Both the position numbers and the translations under genes were made by a program. From NCBI GenBank assembly GCA_019671005.1, contig CM033726.1:744001-808000 (forward strand): a stretch of DNA of 64,000 bases, written 5' to 3'. Below are positions 22,101 to 34,699 of this stretch, piece by piece (the first letter of the stretch is position 1; each line of letters opens with the position of its first letter). The notes under the pieces were generated by a model. The model was not told where the DNA came from and ran no database searches. It worked only from the letters and a program-made list of their open reading frames with translations. This DNA comes from Hibiscus mutabilis. Its lineage: Eukaryota > Streptophyta > Magnoliopsida > Malvales > Malvaceae.

Positions 22101-24647
22101 GTCCCTAAATCGCATGTTATTGTCTTTTAATTTCTGCTACTGATGTTTATTTCTTTTCATTTCAGTCATGTTTCAATGTAAATATTCATGTTAGTTTATT
22201 ATAATCGTGTATGTTGATGTAGCCTTTTGTTTTATCATATATCCCTCGTATATGCTTTATATTTTATGTTTACATATATATGTGTGTTAAGTTTATGATG
22301 ATTATGTATCTTCACGTATTTGTTCTGTTATTCGTATCACGCATATTATACTGATATTTGAATTGACTCGAACACGATCTGTTTTATATTTCGGTATGTA
22401 TTGCATGTTTTTCTTAGCTCTTAGGCTATGTGACAGTATAGTTTCTTGGTCATGTATAATGCTATATTTTACGTATGTTATAATATGTTTTATTGTAATA
22501 TGTACATCTTTGTAATATGTGTTTGTGCTCCATGCCTTGTAATTACGACATGTTAGGTTCATTTTTAGTCATGATGAGGGATAATTTGTATGTATGTATG
22601 TTTTAGATTAGTATTTTATTTAAGTTCTGTTAATAGTTCATTATGTAAATATTTACTATCTTTAAATTATTTGCCATATTTTATATTTTGCTCGCTAAGT
22701 TTGCATAATGAGATATATAAATTGTCAATGCGGTGCCCTCTTATCCGAGCGTAAACGGGGCCAGTATCAAGCGTAGTGATAGTGGTTGGGCGTTTACCCT
22801 CGGATAACAGGGCCTTTAAAATTTATTCGCAATTATAACCGAATTTTAAATTAATCGTCACTTTAATCCGGAAAATTTAATATTAATAAAGCGGTAATTA
22901 TTAAAGTACCAATTTTGGGCGGTGTGGGGTGCTAATCCTTCCCCATCCGTAACCGACTCCCGAACCCAATAGTTTTCAAATATCTGGTTTTACGGTGTCC
23001 GGCCTACCTAAGTGGTCGGTGGCGACTCCAATTTTTAAATAAAATGCGTTTTTAAAACGTCCCACGGAATAAACATTTTATATCCGAAAAATCACAAACA
23101 CATCGAAAATTCGTTTTTTTAGCGAAAAAAGACATCGCTACAATTATTACACAAACTCAAAATTACCCAAAAATACTTGAACACATAATGAACCCAATTG
23201 CATTGAGCATCATAAAACAAGTTTAACGTCCCTCGTATAAGCTCCCGAATTTATCTACGAACACTGTTCTTTTAGCTCCTTGCCTTAATACACTCGAATG
23301 TTGACAAGGCAACCAATGAGATTAACCGTAACCTTAAGATACTTGACTAGGTTACTAATGCAGCAATGCATTAGCAAGGACATAAAGCAAAAGATGGGCT
23401 ACAATTATCAAAACACGATCGGATGAAAACATAAATAGTATCGGACTAATTTATTCAAAGAAACAGTTTATCATAATCCAAATAAGAATTAAACTGAAAA
23501 AGAGAAAAGCTTACATTAAGAAGGCCACTCATAGCTGAGAAATCAAACGGATTGGGTGGGACAAACCCAGGTCCAGGCATAGTTGCAGGATAAGCTCCGG
23601 ACTGTGCTGGTTGCGACCCCCAGCAGAAGCTTCTGGCTTCGAAGTTTTGTTCTCAGTAGTCGATGTTTCTGGTTTAGAACTTTTGCTCTCATCTAACAAA
23701 GACAAAAGAAACATAAAGACCAACCAGCTATAGTAATCAATCTCTCTAGTAGATGAAACCCCTAATTCAGTTACAAGACCTGAACATAGTACTGAAAAGA
23801 AATGACACAATTCGAAGGCAGTATCGAAAATAACAAGGAAAGGCAGCTATTTTACTATTTTAATTTGAAAAACCAATCAATTCAAGACCTAAACCTAGTA
23901 TTAAGATGGGAAAACATGCAATTAAAAAGGCAGTATCGACAATAACACTGACTAGCTATGTTGCCTGGATAGGATACGGGGACGGGAAACAGCGGTACTG
24001 ATACGAAAAAAGTAGGGCAAATATAAAATAAAATTATATATTTTTTAAAAATCATAGTAAATTAGAAAATAAAATTTACAAAGAATCATATTATTAAAGT
24101 GTCAAATCTCAAACAATAAAAAGTCTAGAACTACACTAAACAATGGAAATCATTCGTTGTTAACATTCTCCGAGATCAACTCACTCTCCAAATCAGGCTC
24201 ATCAAGTGAGAGTTACGTAAACTCTGAATATCTCACATCTCCCAAAGAATCAAATGCATCTCAAACAACATCCCGATACACGCATGAAGCTTAAAAATGA
24301 CCTTGGGTATGCTCATAAAGCTCAAAAGCCGTCACACATATGTCCCATGTAATCTCCCAAACATCCTACCCCTTGACGTACCCGGCTTGGGACGTATCGG
24401 GTACGTTGGACGGCCTAGAGCTGCCGTTCCTGTGCTTCATAGCTGACTAGAGGTAACATTTTATAAACGACTCGAAATCCCAATCAATTCAAAACCCAAA
24501 ATTAATACTAAAAGGGGAAATTTTTAATCGGTAACATATATCTCAGAGCAAATTCCAAACCCAATTCAATGTCAAAACAAAAAAAGGAGAATCTGGGGTT
24601 TTAAGCTCACCGGAAGAAGTGGATTCCTTCTGCAAATTGGAAGCCAT
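19186..24647 (-). pseudogene. AKR2: AKR2-like (ankyrin repeat protein 2), truncated and frameshifted
   Basis: AKR2 proteins are cytosolic chaperones that deliver outer-envelope proteins to chloroplasts. Exons on the minus strand: 24611-24647 (MASNLQKESTSS), 23515-23692, 19891-20103 (DPSIKELAEQIAKDPSF), 19627-19775 (ending ILDEIETGGPAAMMK), 19339-19510 and 19186-19254. All splice phases fit. Two defects are seen. Exon 2 lacks one G in a G-run (C-run 23617-23621 on the plus strand): upstream of it the frame reads KPEASAGG, downstream the family text YPATMPGPGFVPPNPFDF is one base out. The last exon reads GLKAALASGADKDEVDSEGK and then C-V-stop, so all the C-terminal ankyrin repeats, which bind envelope lipids, are missing. 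Intron 2 contains a solo LTR of 2.9 kb. Probably non-functional. The one-base lesion alone could be an assembly error; the truncation could not. Confidence 0.85.
20217..23142 (+). mobile_element. solo LTR of a Ty3/Gypsy element, inside the AKR2-like intron
   Basis: Begins TGTAATCACTCATTTT, ends TCGCTACA, and is flanked by the 5-bp duplication attat (20212-20216 and 23143-23147). No internal domain is present, so it is a solo LTR left by recombination between two LTRs. Its first about 20 bp and last about 450 bp match, in opposite orientation, the LTR at 58597-59926, including the GGTCGGTGGCGACTCC and GGTGTGGGGTGCTAATCCTT blocks. At 2926 bp it is more than twice as long as that LTR. It includes GC-rich stretches at 20830-21130 and 21640-21720. 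Confidence 0.85.
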
Positions 24648-25510
24648 AGCTGAAATCCAACGACGTTACAAATTAGTATTTATTAAAAGAAAAAAACCAA
24701 ATTCAAGAGAAATTAGAAGATGGGTATTGAAAACAACCTTGACCGGAAAGTGGGGGTTAGTAGAGAGAATCGGGAGAAGCTTACCTGATAAGTAAAAGAA
24801 GTGCTTTGCTTGCTGGGTTGGATACTGAGTAGAGCGAGTTAAACAGTAGTGCAAACGCGAGTTCTCTAAGCCAAGGCGTAACAGAAAATAAAATCAGAAA
24901 AATTGGAAGGGATTAGGAGATGGATAATGTTGGGTGGCAAGTGGAAACTGGAGATTGTGTTGCGGATGAGTTGGTGGGCCATCTCAATCCTCATCTTCTG
25001 GTTTGCTGGAGACGGTACGGGACTACAGCTGGGTGTGCATGACGGTACGGGACTCGGGTCTGCACATTTAATTTTGATAAATTAGCGTTACAATGAGAAA
25101 TTTTTATATATACAAAGTCTCGAATTCGAAATATGCTTAAATAAGATTAAAATACTTATGAGTTAAGTCTATTTGTTGCATGAGGCCATTGTTTACATAT
25201 ACTATAATATGCTTGTGCGTTATACTTCATGAAACTAAATTAAATTTCGAGAAAATTACACTAAATGTTATTGTACTTTAAGTTTAATATCGCTTATATC
25301 AATAGGCCATTAAAATAGATATTGTGAACGAATCTTAACATTTCGCGTGCGATGATGTGAAGGAATTTTAATGTCTTAGTGGTATAATTGAAGTATAAAC
25401 TAAAATCCAGCTCTAAAATAAAATCGAATTTTAGTTCAATAATATAATCGATACTAAATTTAAAGTTCTGTGGTATCTGGTGTAGTTTATCATTAAATTT
25501 TTAAGACTTA
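24648..25510. other. upstream region of the AKR2-like gene and spacer
   Basis: No gene recognised. An open frame at 24903-25085 (+) has no family resemblance. A motif GACGGTACGGGACT occurs twice close together near 25012 and 25041. Confidence 0.4.
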
Positions 25511-25514
25511 TAAC

Positions 25515-25795
25515 ACAAATAAGTACATAAAGTATATCACTTTTTCATCTAAGTATTTAAAATATTTTTTGATTAAAATAAGTACCTAAATATACTTTTT
25601 TGTCAAAATAGATATCCAAGTATATTTTTTGTTTGTTTTATGTTACTAAAAATTGACACGTGACGTTGATTAAAAATGCTTTAGGTATCTACTCTGACAA
25701 AAAAAAAAATTTAGGTACATACTTTGACAAAAAAAATATTTTATGTATCTAGTTGAAAAATGTGGTATACTTAGGTACATACTTTGACGAAAAAA
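25515..25795. mobile_element. foldback MITE-like element
   Basis: The left arm (about 25515-25625; AAGTACATAAAGTATA, TTTTTCATCTA, AAATATTTTTT, AAGTACCTAAAT, TTTGTCAAA) is matched by the reverse complement of the right arm (about 25680-25792; TTTGACAAAAAA, ATTTAGGTAC, AAATATTTTATGTAT, TAGTTGAAAAA, TATACTTAGGTACAT). The loop is about 55 bp. Exact ends and target duplication are not clear. Confidence 0.55.
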
Positions 25796-25909
25796 TAGTT
25801 AGTTACATAAATAAAAAGGCTAGTATATTTTAGATAATTATTTATGATATATGCCAAATTTTAAATACAATGTTTATATTAATATACGTTAACTTTAATA
25901 TTTTTTATG

Positions 25910-26085
25910 CCAATAACCAGTTAATCTAACGAGATGAGCAGTTAGGTCTTTTAAGCAAGGTTAGAGTTTAAATTATGATGTTGTGAATGGAAAAAATTAA
26001 GTTGGGAAAGTCGCCCTCATGATGAGCCTATACAAAACTCGATATGCATTAGTCAGCCAATAAATTCGATATAAATAGTTAAATA
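25910..26085 (+). repeat. dispersed repeat family 2, copy 2
   Basis: Partner of the repeat at 17385-17560, with the same order of short conserved blocks around GATGTTGTGAATGGA. Confidence 0.5.
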
Positions 26086-26299
26086 ATTTTTTTAATATAT
26101 TTAGATTTAAACTTTATAGAATTATAGAATTAATCGAAACATATTTTTTTCAAATTACTAAGATGTAAAAATATTATAAAAATAAAATAAGCATGATACA
26201 TATATAAGATGAATTGTGAAAATATAAAATTTATAATATCCCGCACATGAAAAATAATGAGCTTTCAACATCAACGCCTAATTCTCTTTACATCAGGGG

Positions 26300-26930
26300 C
26301 GGACTAGAGGTGGCAATAGGATCGGGTTGAGTTGATATTTAATTCAGGTTTTTTTATGTTTAATTTGAGTCGGATTAGGTCTGATTCGAATTTAATTTGG
26401 GTCTATATTATTTCAGATCGGGTCGAGTTAATAACGGATCGGTTGATTTTCGGTTCGGGTTAATATCAAATCGATTGACTTTTCGGTTCGAGTCTATATC
26501 GAATCGTTTGACTTTTGAATCGGGTCAATATCGGATCTGTTGCTTTTTGGATTGGGTCAATATCGGATCGATTGGCTTTCATTTTGAGTCAATATATGAA
26601 TATGATCTTTCAAAAGAGAAAATTGATATTAAACCATTAAACTATTACTAAAGATAGTTGTTAATTAGTAATATAATACAAAATGAAAATAAAACATACA
26701 TATTTGAGGAAATTAAAATCGGGTTGCTTTCGATTGAGGTTATTTTCGGTTTCGGTTAATTTCGGTTCAGGTTAATTTTTAGTTTAACTAAATTTTGGTC
26801 GATTTTAATTTAGATTCGGGTGAAATTTAAACCATCATATTCGGGTCTATATTGAGTTTCGGGGTGGATAAATCGATTCTGATATCGGGTCGAGTAAATC
26901 GGTTCAGGTCAAGTTTACCAGGTCTAGGGC
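26300..26930. repeat. degenerate short tandem repeat rich in TCGGGT/TCGGAT
   Basis: Units of about 40-45 bp with the pattern GGGTCAATATCGGATCGATTG recur from about 26395 to 26600, then more loosely to 26930. The complementary composition occurs at 32640-33190, and a similar one at 15040-15410. Non-coding. Confidence 0.6.
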
Positions 26931-27730
26931 GGGCGCCACGGTGATGGGTAGTGAGAGCCGTGGCCCTCCAATATTTTTTAAAGAAATAGTACTTTAAATT
27001 TTTAAAAATTTTAATATAGTCCATTCAAACATTCAATATATTCTTATTATGTTTTTTTAATATTTTAATTAAATGTTATCTTAAAACTTTTACAAGTTTC
27101 CATTAAGTGTTAAATTTTTTGTTAGACCCTAATATTTTTGAAAATTTTAAAATAAATCTTTCAAAAATTTTGAAAACTTTCATTTAGACAATCAATTTTT
27201 TTTTTTATAAATTTAAGTAGGCCACTCAAACTCCGATACAAGATATGCTCCTACTCTATATTGAATCAATATAATAAGGCTTAAGGGTGTAAAAACCCTT
27301 GAACATTTGAAAAAAAATTAATTAAGCCCATGAATTTTTTTGCACCCAATCAAGTCCTTGAACCAAGAAATTAAATCAATTATGCCATTGAACCAAGAAA
27401 TCAAATCAATTAAGCCCTTTGACCAATTTTGACCATTAAATCATGACAACTCAAAATGAAATCTTATAAAATTATATTTTTTAATATTTATAGAATGTTT
27501 AAAGAACTAAAATCTTATTCATTTTTTATTTATATAAATCAAATTAATTTTATCAATTTAATGACTATTTTGTAATAGTTTGATAAAATTTAATAACGTT
27601 TTATAACGAGTTTATAAATTGAATGATTATTTTATAAAAATTTGATAAATTTAATAACTATTTTATAAATTTTGAAAGGAAAATAACCAAAACAAACATT
27701 TTTTCATAGTTTAGTGCCTAATTTTTTTTT
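26931..27730. other. AT-rich spacer bordering the gap, with a 30-bp tandem duplication
   Basis: Two copies of a 30-bp unit (TTGAACCAAGAAATYAAATC plus AATTAWGCC) lie at 27359-27418. No trace of the missing ABCB 3' exons is seen between 27000 and the gap. Confidence 0.5.
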
Positions 27731-27830
27731 NNNNNNNNNNNNNNNNNNNNNNNNNNNNNNNNNNNNNNNNNNNNNNNNNNNNNNNNNNNNNNNNNNNNNN
27801 NNNNNNNNNNNNNNNNNNNNNNNNNNNNNN
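27731..27830. other. assembly gap (100 N)
   Basis: Exactly 100 undetermined bases, the usual placeholder for a gap of unknown length. The ABCB coding sequence runs into it from the right, and nothing resembling the rest of that gene appears to the left. Confidence 0.98.
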
Positions 27831-30800
27831 AGTTGTGAATCTTCAGGTTTTTCAGGTTCGATTTCGGTTTTCCAGTCGAGTGTTTCGAATGCTGGTGTTA
27901 GGACATTGATTGCTGAAATGACTGAAGGGATCAATGTCCATAGTTCAGTGATTGATGGTACCGTGAGGGAGAAAATCTGGTATGATCTGATGCCGTTTTC
28001 GAAACTCGCTTGTCGACGATCGACCAAGATTGTTGTATACCATAAAGCAACAGCATGAGCAATGTTCCATAAACAAAGGGAGAATCCTTGAATGATGCCA
28101 TATTTGATACTTTCTTTCCTGCTCCTTTTCATTGGCCTTTCCAGGGTGATTCTGGCTTTCCTTAGTACGTGTTCTTCGTGGCAAAACGATGCGATCGTTC
28201 GTATGTTGGCTGCGGATTCGGACGCGAGGGCAACGACTTCGCGGTGTATAGCAGCTGAGTCGCCTGCGAATCCTTTGGCAGACTTGGCTTGAATGAGTCC
28301 ACCGATGAAGTGGCAAGGCATCACTGCCCATGCTACCAGTCCCATTCTCCAGTTAACAACCATGCTAACAACCGTTGCAATTAGTATTGAAGAAATACAC
28401 TGGACGATAACGGACATCCGATCGGAGATTATGGTTTTGACGATTGAGGTATCATTGATGATCCTTGATGTAAGTGAGCCAACTCTGTTCTCTGGTTTCT
28501 CAAACCAAGCAACTTCATTTCGTAGTACACCTGAAATAGTTTAATGCAGCATGTGTTAAGTACGTGCAGCCTGAGATAAGGTTTCGATTCGGAATGACAT
28601 ATTCCTATGGGATAGATTACTACCAGAATATAGAGCTTTCCTTAGGTTTTCCATTGACGTTTCTCCAACTACTCCATAGAAGTAATGCTGCAGGGTGTGC
28701 AGGAATCATGCAAGCAATCCTATAACCGCAAAGATAATCGAATACTTTCCGACTAGCTGCTTTGCATCTTTCTCGTAGTATCCAACTCCCACAGTAATGA
28801 TGAAGAATCCGAAAAAAGGCTTTGAAACACCAGCAAATGCTGCAGCTATAGAACCAATTGCAATTTTCGCAAACTCGTGTTTTCTTAAGCCAAACCAAAT
28901 TCTGAAAAACGTATGTGTGTTTTTCATCCTTTGCTGTTCAGCTTGCTCGGAAGATTCGGTATGATGTCGATCGAGTTCTCTTGTTTCCTCCTTTTGCTCA
29001 ATGTCTAGAGGTGAAAACTGTTTATCCGTAATAACAGATTCTTCAGTAATTTCAGTGGCCCTGCCATTTTTCCACATTCCAAGCAAGCTAGAATTATACA
29101 TTAATTTACCTTAGGTGTTTGTGAGAAATTTGTTCGAACCTACCTAGACTCGCGAATTTGCCCGATGTTCTGAATACTGAACAGATTGTTGTAGAAATTG
29201 CTTGATGCTAACAAGCTGGAGTGAGTTCCTGTTTCTGTAACTTGTCCATTCTCCACAACTGCAATTATATGGCATTGACAATGGTCGACATCCGATGTGC
29301 AATCAGGATAACGGTCCTGCCTTGCATAGCCTTCTCCAGAGCTTCTTGAACCAGTTTCTCCGACTCCGTATTGAGTGCACTGGTTGCCTCATCGAGTAAA
29401 AGAATTGGAGGATTCTTTAGAACAGCTCTTGCTATGGCAATTCTTTGTTTCTGCCCTCCTGATAGCTGCACTCCTCTTTGGCCTACCTGCATTCCATTGC
29501 AAATTCAAACGATCATTTATTGGCTGATTCACACATGGCATGGCGGAAACTTAACAAGATTTGCAAATAAGTGATCGGAGACTAGGTGGATGACCTCCGT
29601 TAAGTACTGATTCGGAAGTTGGGAGACAAAAGTATGTGCATTCGCCATCGTTGCTGCATCCCGGATCTGTTGATCACTTGCATCAATGTTTCCGACTTTG
29701 ATATTATCTTCGATGGTACCAGAAAAGAGTGATGGTTCTTGGGATACCGCTCCGATATTCTTCCTAAGGAACTTCAAATCCAGATCCATGATATTCTGAT
29801 TGTCAATGAGAATCTCCCCTGAATTATACAGTACATTTTGTTTTCATGTTAATATCAAAATCAGTTCAACTTGTAACACACGTAAACACTGGGAAGAAGC
29901 TGATAAACCTTTGTGGGGATCATAGAACCTCTGTACCAATGCGATAACGGTACTCTTTCCGCAACCACTGCTACCGACTAATGCAACAGTCTTTCCTGCT
30001 GGAATCAACAATGAAAATCCTCGAAGGATCGACTTTTCCGGCCGAGAAGGGTAAGCAAAGTATACATCACGTATATCTATGTCACCTCTAATCTTCTTGA
30101 CTTCCTTTCCTTTTGAATCATAACTTATGGTTGGCTTTCTTTGGATCATCTTGAAAACCTCATACCCTGCAGCCTTTGCTTGATTGAATATTTGTATGTC
30201 CGGTGCAGCAAAAGTAAGTGATCTGAAAGTTAAAACAATCCGACATCCGGTATTACATACATGTCGAGACTCGTTCGAATTATTTTATTCAGTTCAAGGA
30301 AGTAGTCTTTTCTTACACGGATCCGAAGAGAATGCTCATCACCGCAGCAATAACATCGCCTCCTTTCGCTTTCCGGGAAGTGACGGCAACGGCTCCAATA
30401 CATATGATCAGTGCCCAAGCACAAAAGGTCACAGTTTGGAACATGACAGTTCCTACACCTTTTATCAGTGCTTCTCCTTTGCTTAATGAGAACAGTTTGT
30501 CCAAGCACTCCGAGAACGATTTAATCGCAGAACTCTCTCTGACGAATGCATATACCGTTTTGATTTGAGAGACGGTCTGCAACACGGTAAACCTCGGATG
30601 TTCATAACCGAGGAAACTTATACACTCATATGAACTTATCATCTTGGAAATTAAAGATACGAAATGTTACTTATGTTGTACCTGTTCAACCATGGATGTA
30701 GCTTCTGATATATAGAGCACCTTAGCAGCCGAAATAGCATTCAGTTTTTTGGTGTAGGTAGCTCCGATCACGAGAATCGTCGGAGCGACCACGAAGGTTA

Positions 30801-31651
30801 GCAGGGACACTTCCCAACAGCATATAGCAGCAATAAGTATTCCGGAAAAGAATGTTGCAAAGCTTGCAAGAAAATGGCCTAGCTGGGAACCATAAGTCAT
30901 GTTAGCAGTATGTCAACATTTCGAAAAAGCGAGACGAATTGAACCGATTCATGGTTAATGTACCTTCTCCCCTATTGCATCTTGTATGATACTCATGTGA
31001 TAACTCATCCCACTAATGATTTTCCCACTCGTTATATCCGTATCAAACGCTCCGATCTCCTGGCCGAGCATTGCTCTCAGGAATGCTGACTGTAGCCGAG
31101 CCATTTGTCTTTCGCTCGCATACATCCAGCATCCGATCTCTGCAAAACACAAAACCGTCATATAACCGAATACACAAACGTTAACCGTTAAGTGTCATAT
31201 AAGCTAGTTAAAGCACCTAGTATACCGGCAGGGAATGTAGCAAAAGCCATGTACCATACAAAAGGAATAACCTGCACAACAAGCAAACGAGACAAAGAGA
31301 CCGTAAATCCCGAATACACACGAATCGATCGAATATTTAACCCGGTGCAACTTATGGTTACCTTCTTGAGTGCTTTAACCATGCCATCGACGTCATCAAT
31401 GTTATCCCCAAATGCATTGAGAGCTTTCCCTAGCAAAAGGTACCCAACAGGTTGAGCCATGCCATGGACTATAGACCCCAAGGTCCCTAATGCCATCAGA
31501 GTCCAGTCCAGTCCAGTGTATCTGCATAGCTCAAAAGCATATAAAATGAAAATGCTTTATCAGCTGCCTCTCCTTCCTTCTTCTCTTCTCCTTCCGTTAA
31601 GTCCCGGTCCCGGTCCCGGTTTTCGGATTCAACGTGTGTTCTGGGAGCCAT
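27831..31651 (-). pseudogene. ABCB: ABC transporter B family (MDR/PGP type), disrupted and cut by the gap
   Basis: Full-size ABCB exporter of the plasma-membrane multidrug/auxin-transport family. Ten exons on the minus strand: 31362-31651 (start MAPRTHVESENRDRDRD), 31217-31271, 30964-31139, 30682-30882, 30317-30576, 29909-30222 (Walker A GSSGCGKST), 29595-29818 (Q-loop SQEPSLF), 29144-29486 (signature QLSGGQKQR, Walker B ILLLDEATS, H-loop IAHRMST), 28624-29087 and 27831-28530. Transmembrane domain 1 and nucleotide-binding domain 1 are present and domain 2 begins. The second nucleotide-binding domain would lie in or beyond the gap. Three lesions: a third copy of GGACT at 31501-31518 shifts exon 1 (without it the exon is exactly 95 codons); one base is missing between 29270 and 29271 just after the H-loop; and an in-frame TGA sits at 28706-28708. 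Three independent hits argue for a real pseudogene. Confidence 0.88.
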
Positions 31652-34163
31652 TGTCACGTTACAAGTCTTTGATTCTTGAAGATGCTATTTCGTTCTGGCT
31701 ACATATATACGTGTATATATATATAACAATATTAGAATATTCAGAAAAGTATATCATGGATATGCCTTGGTGTTTAAAATATAAGGAGGAGAAGTGAGTT
31801 TTTTCTCTTTGGAATAATCCCAAGTTCTTTTATCTGCATGTCATGGCTGTTGTGACACCAGAAACACTACATGCAGAAGAATACATTTCTGTTATGCCAG
31901 CAACCCAATCAGCGAAAATATTAAAGTCGACAAAAGGTTAATTATGCTTTTGGTCCCTATACTATATTCAAATTTGGGATTCCAGCCCTACTACTATATA
32001 CAAATTTGGAATTTGATCCTTCACTAATCACTTAAACTTCACACGATTTAGATTTTAGCATCTACTTTTATAATGTCATTAGTTAATTCAAACAGTTTAC
32101 TATTAAAATATAAAGTTGTATTATTTTCTTAAAAACACCCCTCTAACACACATAAACAAAAAAAATCTATATCAACATGATGAGTTATAATGACTTTTTT
32201 TTAACAAAAATTGTTATAATGGCAGAAAAGTAACATAACATATGTAAGAGAAAAATAAAGATTAAATTGATAGAAATTTTAAATATAGAGGGTTAAATTT
32301 ATTGAATTATTTCGAATCAGGATCAAGTATTAAAATCTATAAATTTTGGGACTAAAACTGTTATTATACCATGTCATCATCTAACATTTTTAAGAATCAA
32401 TGACTTTTTTGTAACTTTTAGAGAAAAATGAGTCGTTTATTATCAAACACATAATTGAGTGACCTTAGGCGTATTTTATCCTAAAAAAATTCCAATCCTC
32501 AATGTATTTTTTTTTCTCATCACAGTTGTTGAAGACTATCTAAGAAAAGTGACTTTTAAGCAACGGTTTAAGCCATCAAAACAGTACAGGCGACAATTAA
32601 TCGTTTTTATACTAATTAGATCTGGCAAATTTGATTCAAAATCCAGAACTGAATCGAGATTCAAAATCGACCCGAACACGATGACCTTAATTGATTTGAA
32701 ACTTGAAATAAATTGAATCGAATTTCAGTTGAACCGAAAATAGACCTGAATCGATTTTCAATCGAATTGAATGGACCCGAACCGAAAAGTAACCCAATTG
32801 AATTGAATGGACCCGAACCGAAAAGTAACCCGAACTGAAGGCAACCCGAAATAAAAAATATTAAAATAAATAAATAAAAAATGAGACGTGAATTGTCGCA
32901 CACCACACTAAAAAACTAAATATACAGGTTATATAAAGTCATATATAGGGTGGAAAAATCTAACTCGGCATGAAAACCTGACTAAACCAGATCGATCTCC
33001 TATTAACCCGATATTGACCCGACCCAAAAACAACCAACCCGAAAGTCAACCCGACACTCGAACCGAAATCACTGTAAATCTGAATTAAAATCGAACCAGA
33101 CCCGAACAGAATTTAAACCGAATATAATCAGACTCAAAATAAACCAAACTAAAATGATTCAAACCAAAATTGAATCGAATGACATGCTCGCCACCTCTAA
33201 ATTACTAATAAGCATGAATGATCCAAACCCCAAAAGAATAATCCCACAAATAATAGTAATAAAATAAAAGAGAGAATCCAAATTCCTGCCTCCTCTGCTT
33301 TTGTCCTTTGCACAATTTGACCAATTCCTGGGGTTTCATTATTGAAGATAAGTTTCTAAATTTGCAAAGAGACATGTTTTAACATCAGATTAATACAATA
33401 GGAGAAATGGTCTTTCAAGAAACTGGAATCAACACATACATTTTGCATGGATGAGGATTCTGTTAGAAAAAGTTAATCCGAAAGTGAAATAAATATTATA
33501 AACTAATGTAAATAAAAGAAATTACAATAGTTTAAAAGAATGTAACAGATTCGATTAAACTAAACCGAAAAGAAACAAAAATCAAAAGGAAATGTGCTGA
33601 GGCATGCACGAACCAGTTTCCCTAAGACAAATTTTCGGTCACTCCTATGGTGCTCGAGCTCGTTGGTCGTCTGTCTCCTAAGATACAACAACAGATGATC
33701 AACCACAGTTGCACTACTGTGGAGATCATGAACTGACCCTTGCCTTTACCTACCACCGAAAAATACTTTGTAAAATTTACATAGTAAAACAATAAAATTT
33801 TCTCATTCATTACTCAACGTGAGATAGGGGGTTTTCACTCCCTTATTCAATTCACAATTATCCTACTTTGAGCATCAATTTCTCATTCATTACTCAACTG
33901 TTTTGAACAAATGAGATATTGTTGTAAACGTCTCATGGAGTAAAATTAGATCCAATAAATTATTGTTGGAATCTCCACCTTTACTCATTCAAAATATGGC
34001 TCAAAATTACCAGTTTCTTCACATTTTTCCAACAGATTCAACATTGCTTTCAGATATATACATATATATGTGTGTGTTATTGTGTGTGCATTAGTATCAC
34101 TAAAGCATGCAGTAGATATCAAAAGAGCAGATCAATGGAAGCTTGTAGCTACAGTTTGAGTAC
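31652..34163. other. intergenic with degenerate CCCGAA-rich repeat
   Basis: Within 32640-33190 the sequence is dominated by GACCCGAACCGAAA-like motifs. One unit of about 37 bp (ATTGAATGGACCCGAACCGA then AAAGTAACCC) is tandemly duplicated at about 32765-32835. No gene recognised elsewhere. Confidence 0.5.
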
Positions 34164-34575
34164 CTTCCAAGGGTCCCTTGCTTCAACAAAAGTCTTGAAG
34201 TCGAATCCGATATCCTTCCGGAGTGCGGTTAAGGAATAGCAAACGGAACCCGTATCGAGTAGGACAATAGTTGTTCCATAGCCGGAAAGTGCCGCCGCCG
34301 CCCAAATCTGTTAGAAAGGTGCCGAGAAAAGGTAAAGGGTGATGGCATCCGAGCAAGTATGATGTATTGTCCTATAGTTAAATAAAATGGTTTATACAGG
34401 TTTTTTTTACCTCTGCATCACCTTTCATCACAGCCTTCTTAGCTTGAACACCATATAAATCTACTGCAGACCATAACATGAAGCTATAAAAACCGATAAC
34501 TATTGATGCTGTCGAAGTGCTTTCGAAGATTCGTACTTGTAATTACCTTATGTCGCAACCAAGAAGTAGTGAAGC
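34164..34575 (-). pseudogene. alpha-galactosidase (GH27) fragment
   Basis: Three spliceable exons on the minus strand give pieces of the C-terminal half of a plant alpha-galactosidase. 34547-34575 reads SLLLGCDIR (family PLLLGCDIR). 34411-34463 reads DLYGVQAKKAVMKGDAE (family DPLGVQGKKV..EGD.E). 34164-34307 reads IWAAAALSGYGTTIVLLDTG and ends FVEARDPWK (family IWAGPLSGYR..VLLNRG, VVEARDLW). About 20 residues expected between the first two exons (the KEVIAVNQ region) are missing, the N-terminal catalytic half with its aspartates was not found, and several conserved residues are changed. A possible further remnant lies near 34630-34690. This is a decayed gene copy. Confidence 0.75.
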
Positions 34576-34699
34576 CTGCAATAGCATTCATATTTTATAA
34601 AACAGATATGCAACAGGAAGAAATATTCTAACCATTCCAACCACCTTGCATATTGAGCATACAATTCGTTTTGATCAGCTCTCTAAATCATACTGCACA

